39,439 bases of DNA from the IMG/VR virus record IMGVR_UViG_3300044568_001174, positions 1 through 39,439 of that record; one strand, given 5' to 3'. The notes beneath the pieces are model-generated. The model saw only the letters and a program-made list of their open reading frames with translations, made no database searches and was not told where the DNA came from. Below, in pieces: positions 38,695 to 39,439 of this stretch; the stretch's first letter is position 1; every line of letters starts with the position of its first letter. Made by a program: the position numbers and the translations under genes. Source of the DNA: a virus.

Positions 38695-39439
38695 ATGGCA
38701 ACTACATTTGCAGTACCTGATGGACGAGTGGCGATGGCTGCTACGACGTATACGGGGAATGGGTCAACACAGACAATTAGTAATACAGTCAATACGGTGT
38801 CGTTTCAGCCTGATCTAGTGTGGGTTAAGAACCGTTCTAACGCTGTATCCCATGCGTTGGTTGATTCGGTTCGTGGCGCACCTAACCAATTAGCTTCTGA
38901 TTTAACTTCAGCGCAAAACTCTGGTGGTAATGATTACACGCTATATGGCGGTGTCAGCGCATTAAGTGCTGCTGGGTTTACTGCCTCTTCGGGTACTGAC
39001 CCGACGTATAAAGCAACTAACGGTAGTGGGCAAACCTACGTCGGTTGGCAATGGAAAGCCGGCGGTACAACGGTAACCAACGGCACAGGGACTATTTCAT
39101 CTCAGGTGCGTGCAAACACCACTGCTGGGTTCTCTGTATCCACATTTACAACCCCTGCATCTGGCGCATTTACTTTTGGTCATGGGCTTGGTGTTGTTCC
39201 GTCAATGGTGATAGTTAAAAGACGCAGCAATGCATCTAGCTGGGGTGTTTGGCACACATCATTAAGTGGTGGAACATATTACGTTTTGTTAGATTCAACT
39301 GCCGCTCAAGCAAACGACTCTACTGTTTTTACAGCAACGCCAACGGTATCTGTTGTAAATATGGGGTCTGCATGGGCAACTACCGGCGCGCAGACAGCGG
39401 TCGCATACTGTTGGGCACCGGTAGCAGGTTACAGCGCAT
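38695..39439 (+). CDS. N-terminal part of DUF7483-type tail/adhesin protein (partial, joins the left end)
   Basis: 248 complete codons from the ATG at 38695 plus one base (T) of the next; runs off the right end. Signature stretches: YTGNGSTQTISNTVNTVSFQ, PDLVWVKNRSNAVSHALVDS, YVGWQWKAGGTTVTNGTG, and the final AVAYCWAPVAGYSA. In this family the next residues are FGSYTGNG, and SYTGNG is exactly what begins at base 19. The complete protein would have about 352 residues. It is probably a virion surface or adhesion protein. Confidence 0.82.
   Translation, partial: MATTFAVPDGRVAMAATTYTGNGSTQTISNTVNTVSFQPDLVWVKNRSNAVSHALVDSVRGAPNQLASDLTSAQNSGGNDYTLYGGVSALSAAGFTASSGTDPTYKATNGSGQTYVGWQWKAGGTTVTNGTGTISSQVRANTTAGFSVSTFTTPASGAFTFGHGLGVVPSMVIVKRRSNASSWGVWHTSLSGGTYYVLLDSTAAQANDSTVFTATPTVSVVNMGSAWATTGAQTAVAYCWAPVAGYSA

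Overview
The window reads as one nearly complete tailed-phage genome of about 39.4 kb. The virion genes are P22-like (portal, gp5-type coat, gp4- and gp10-type head-tail proteins, tailspike). There is no tape measure, tail tube or sheath, so the particle is probably a short-tailed podovirus. I see no integrase, no recognisable CI-type repressor, no RNA polymerase gene and no tRNA. The host is probably a Gram-negative proteobacterium, perhaps a betaproteobacterium: lysozyme plus 3-TM holin, a LexA-type box of the CTGT-N8-ACAG form and a moderately high GC content point that way, but this is inference. The first and last genes are two halves of one tail/adhesin gene, so the molecule was probably circular in assembly (circularly permuted or headful-packaged). 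Bases 1-19 look like a fold-back artefact.

Layout. (1) 31.9 kb to the right end and on from 1 to 15.0 kb, plus strand: the late block. In order it holds small terminase, a HEXXH metallopeptidase-like protein, large terminase, portal, small virion-associated genes, LamG and DUF7483-type adhesins, scaffold, coat, gp4/gp10-like connector proteins, fibre and pectate-lyase-fold tailspike, a cupin, three ejection-type proteins and two small membrane proteins. (2) 22.1 down to 15.0 kb, minus strand: about 21 tightly overlapping genes read from a divergent promoter. They include a PP-loop/PAPS-reductase-like ATPase, VRR-NUC nuclease, SNF2-type helicase, a DpdA-like (TGT-fold) enzyme overlapping a VUT/YhhQ-like transporter, several tiny membrane or zinc-ribbon proteins, then T4-type lysozyme and a 3-TM holin. 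(3) 22.2 to 28.2 kb, plus strand: the replication module, with a Cas4/RecB-like DUF2800 nuclease, a probable ssDNA-binding protein, family A DNA polymerase and a primase-helicase. (4) 31.4 down to 28.2 kb, minus strand: a cassette of small orphan genes and a cytosine methyltransferase-like protein. (5) 31.26-31.89 kb: a non-coding control region with a LexA-like box and a six-copy 15-bp iteron array flanked by an 18-bp direct repeat.

How it fits together: the most interesting system is the DpdA-like/YhhQ-like pair. It suggests that the phage imports or salvages a queuosine precursor (preQ0/preQ1) and inserts a 7-deazaguanine into its own DNA, without encoding the synthesis genes (folE/queD/queE/queC), probably as protection from restriction. 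The iteron array next to the terminase genes is the best candidate for an origin or packaging site. The divergent promoters at 22.1 kb share their -35 region and flank an inverted repeat, and so look like the early control switch.
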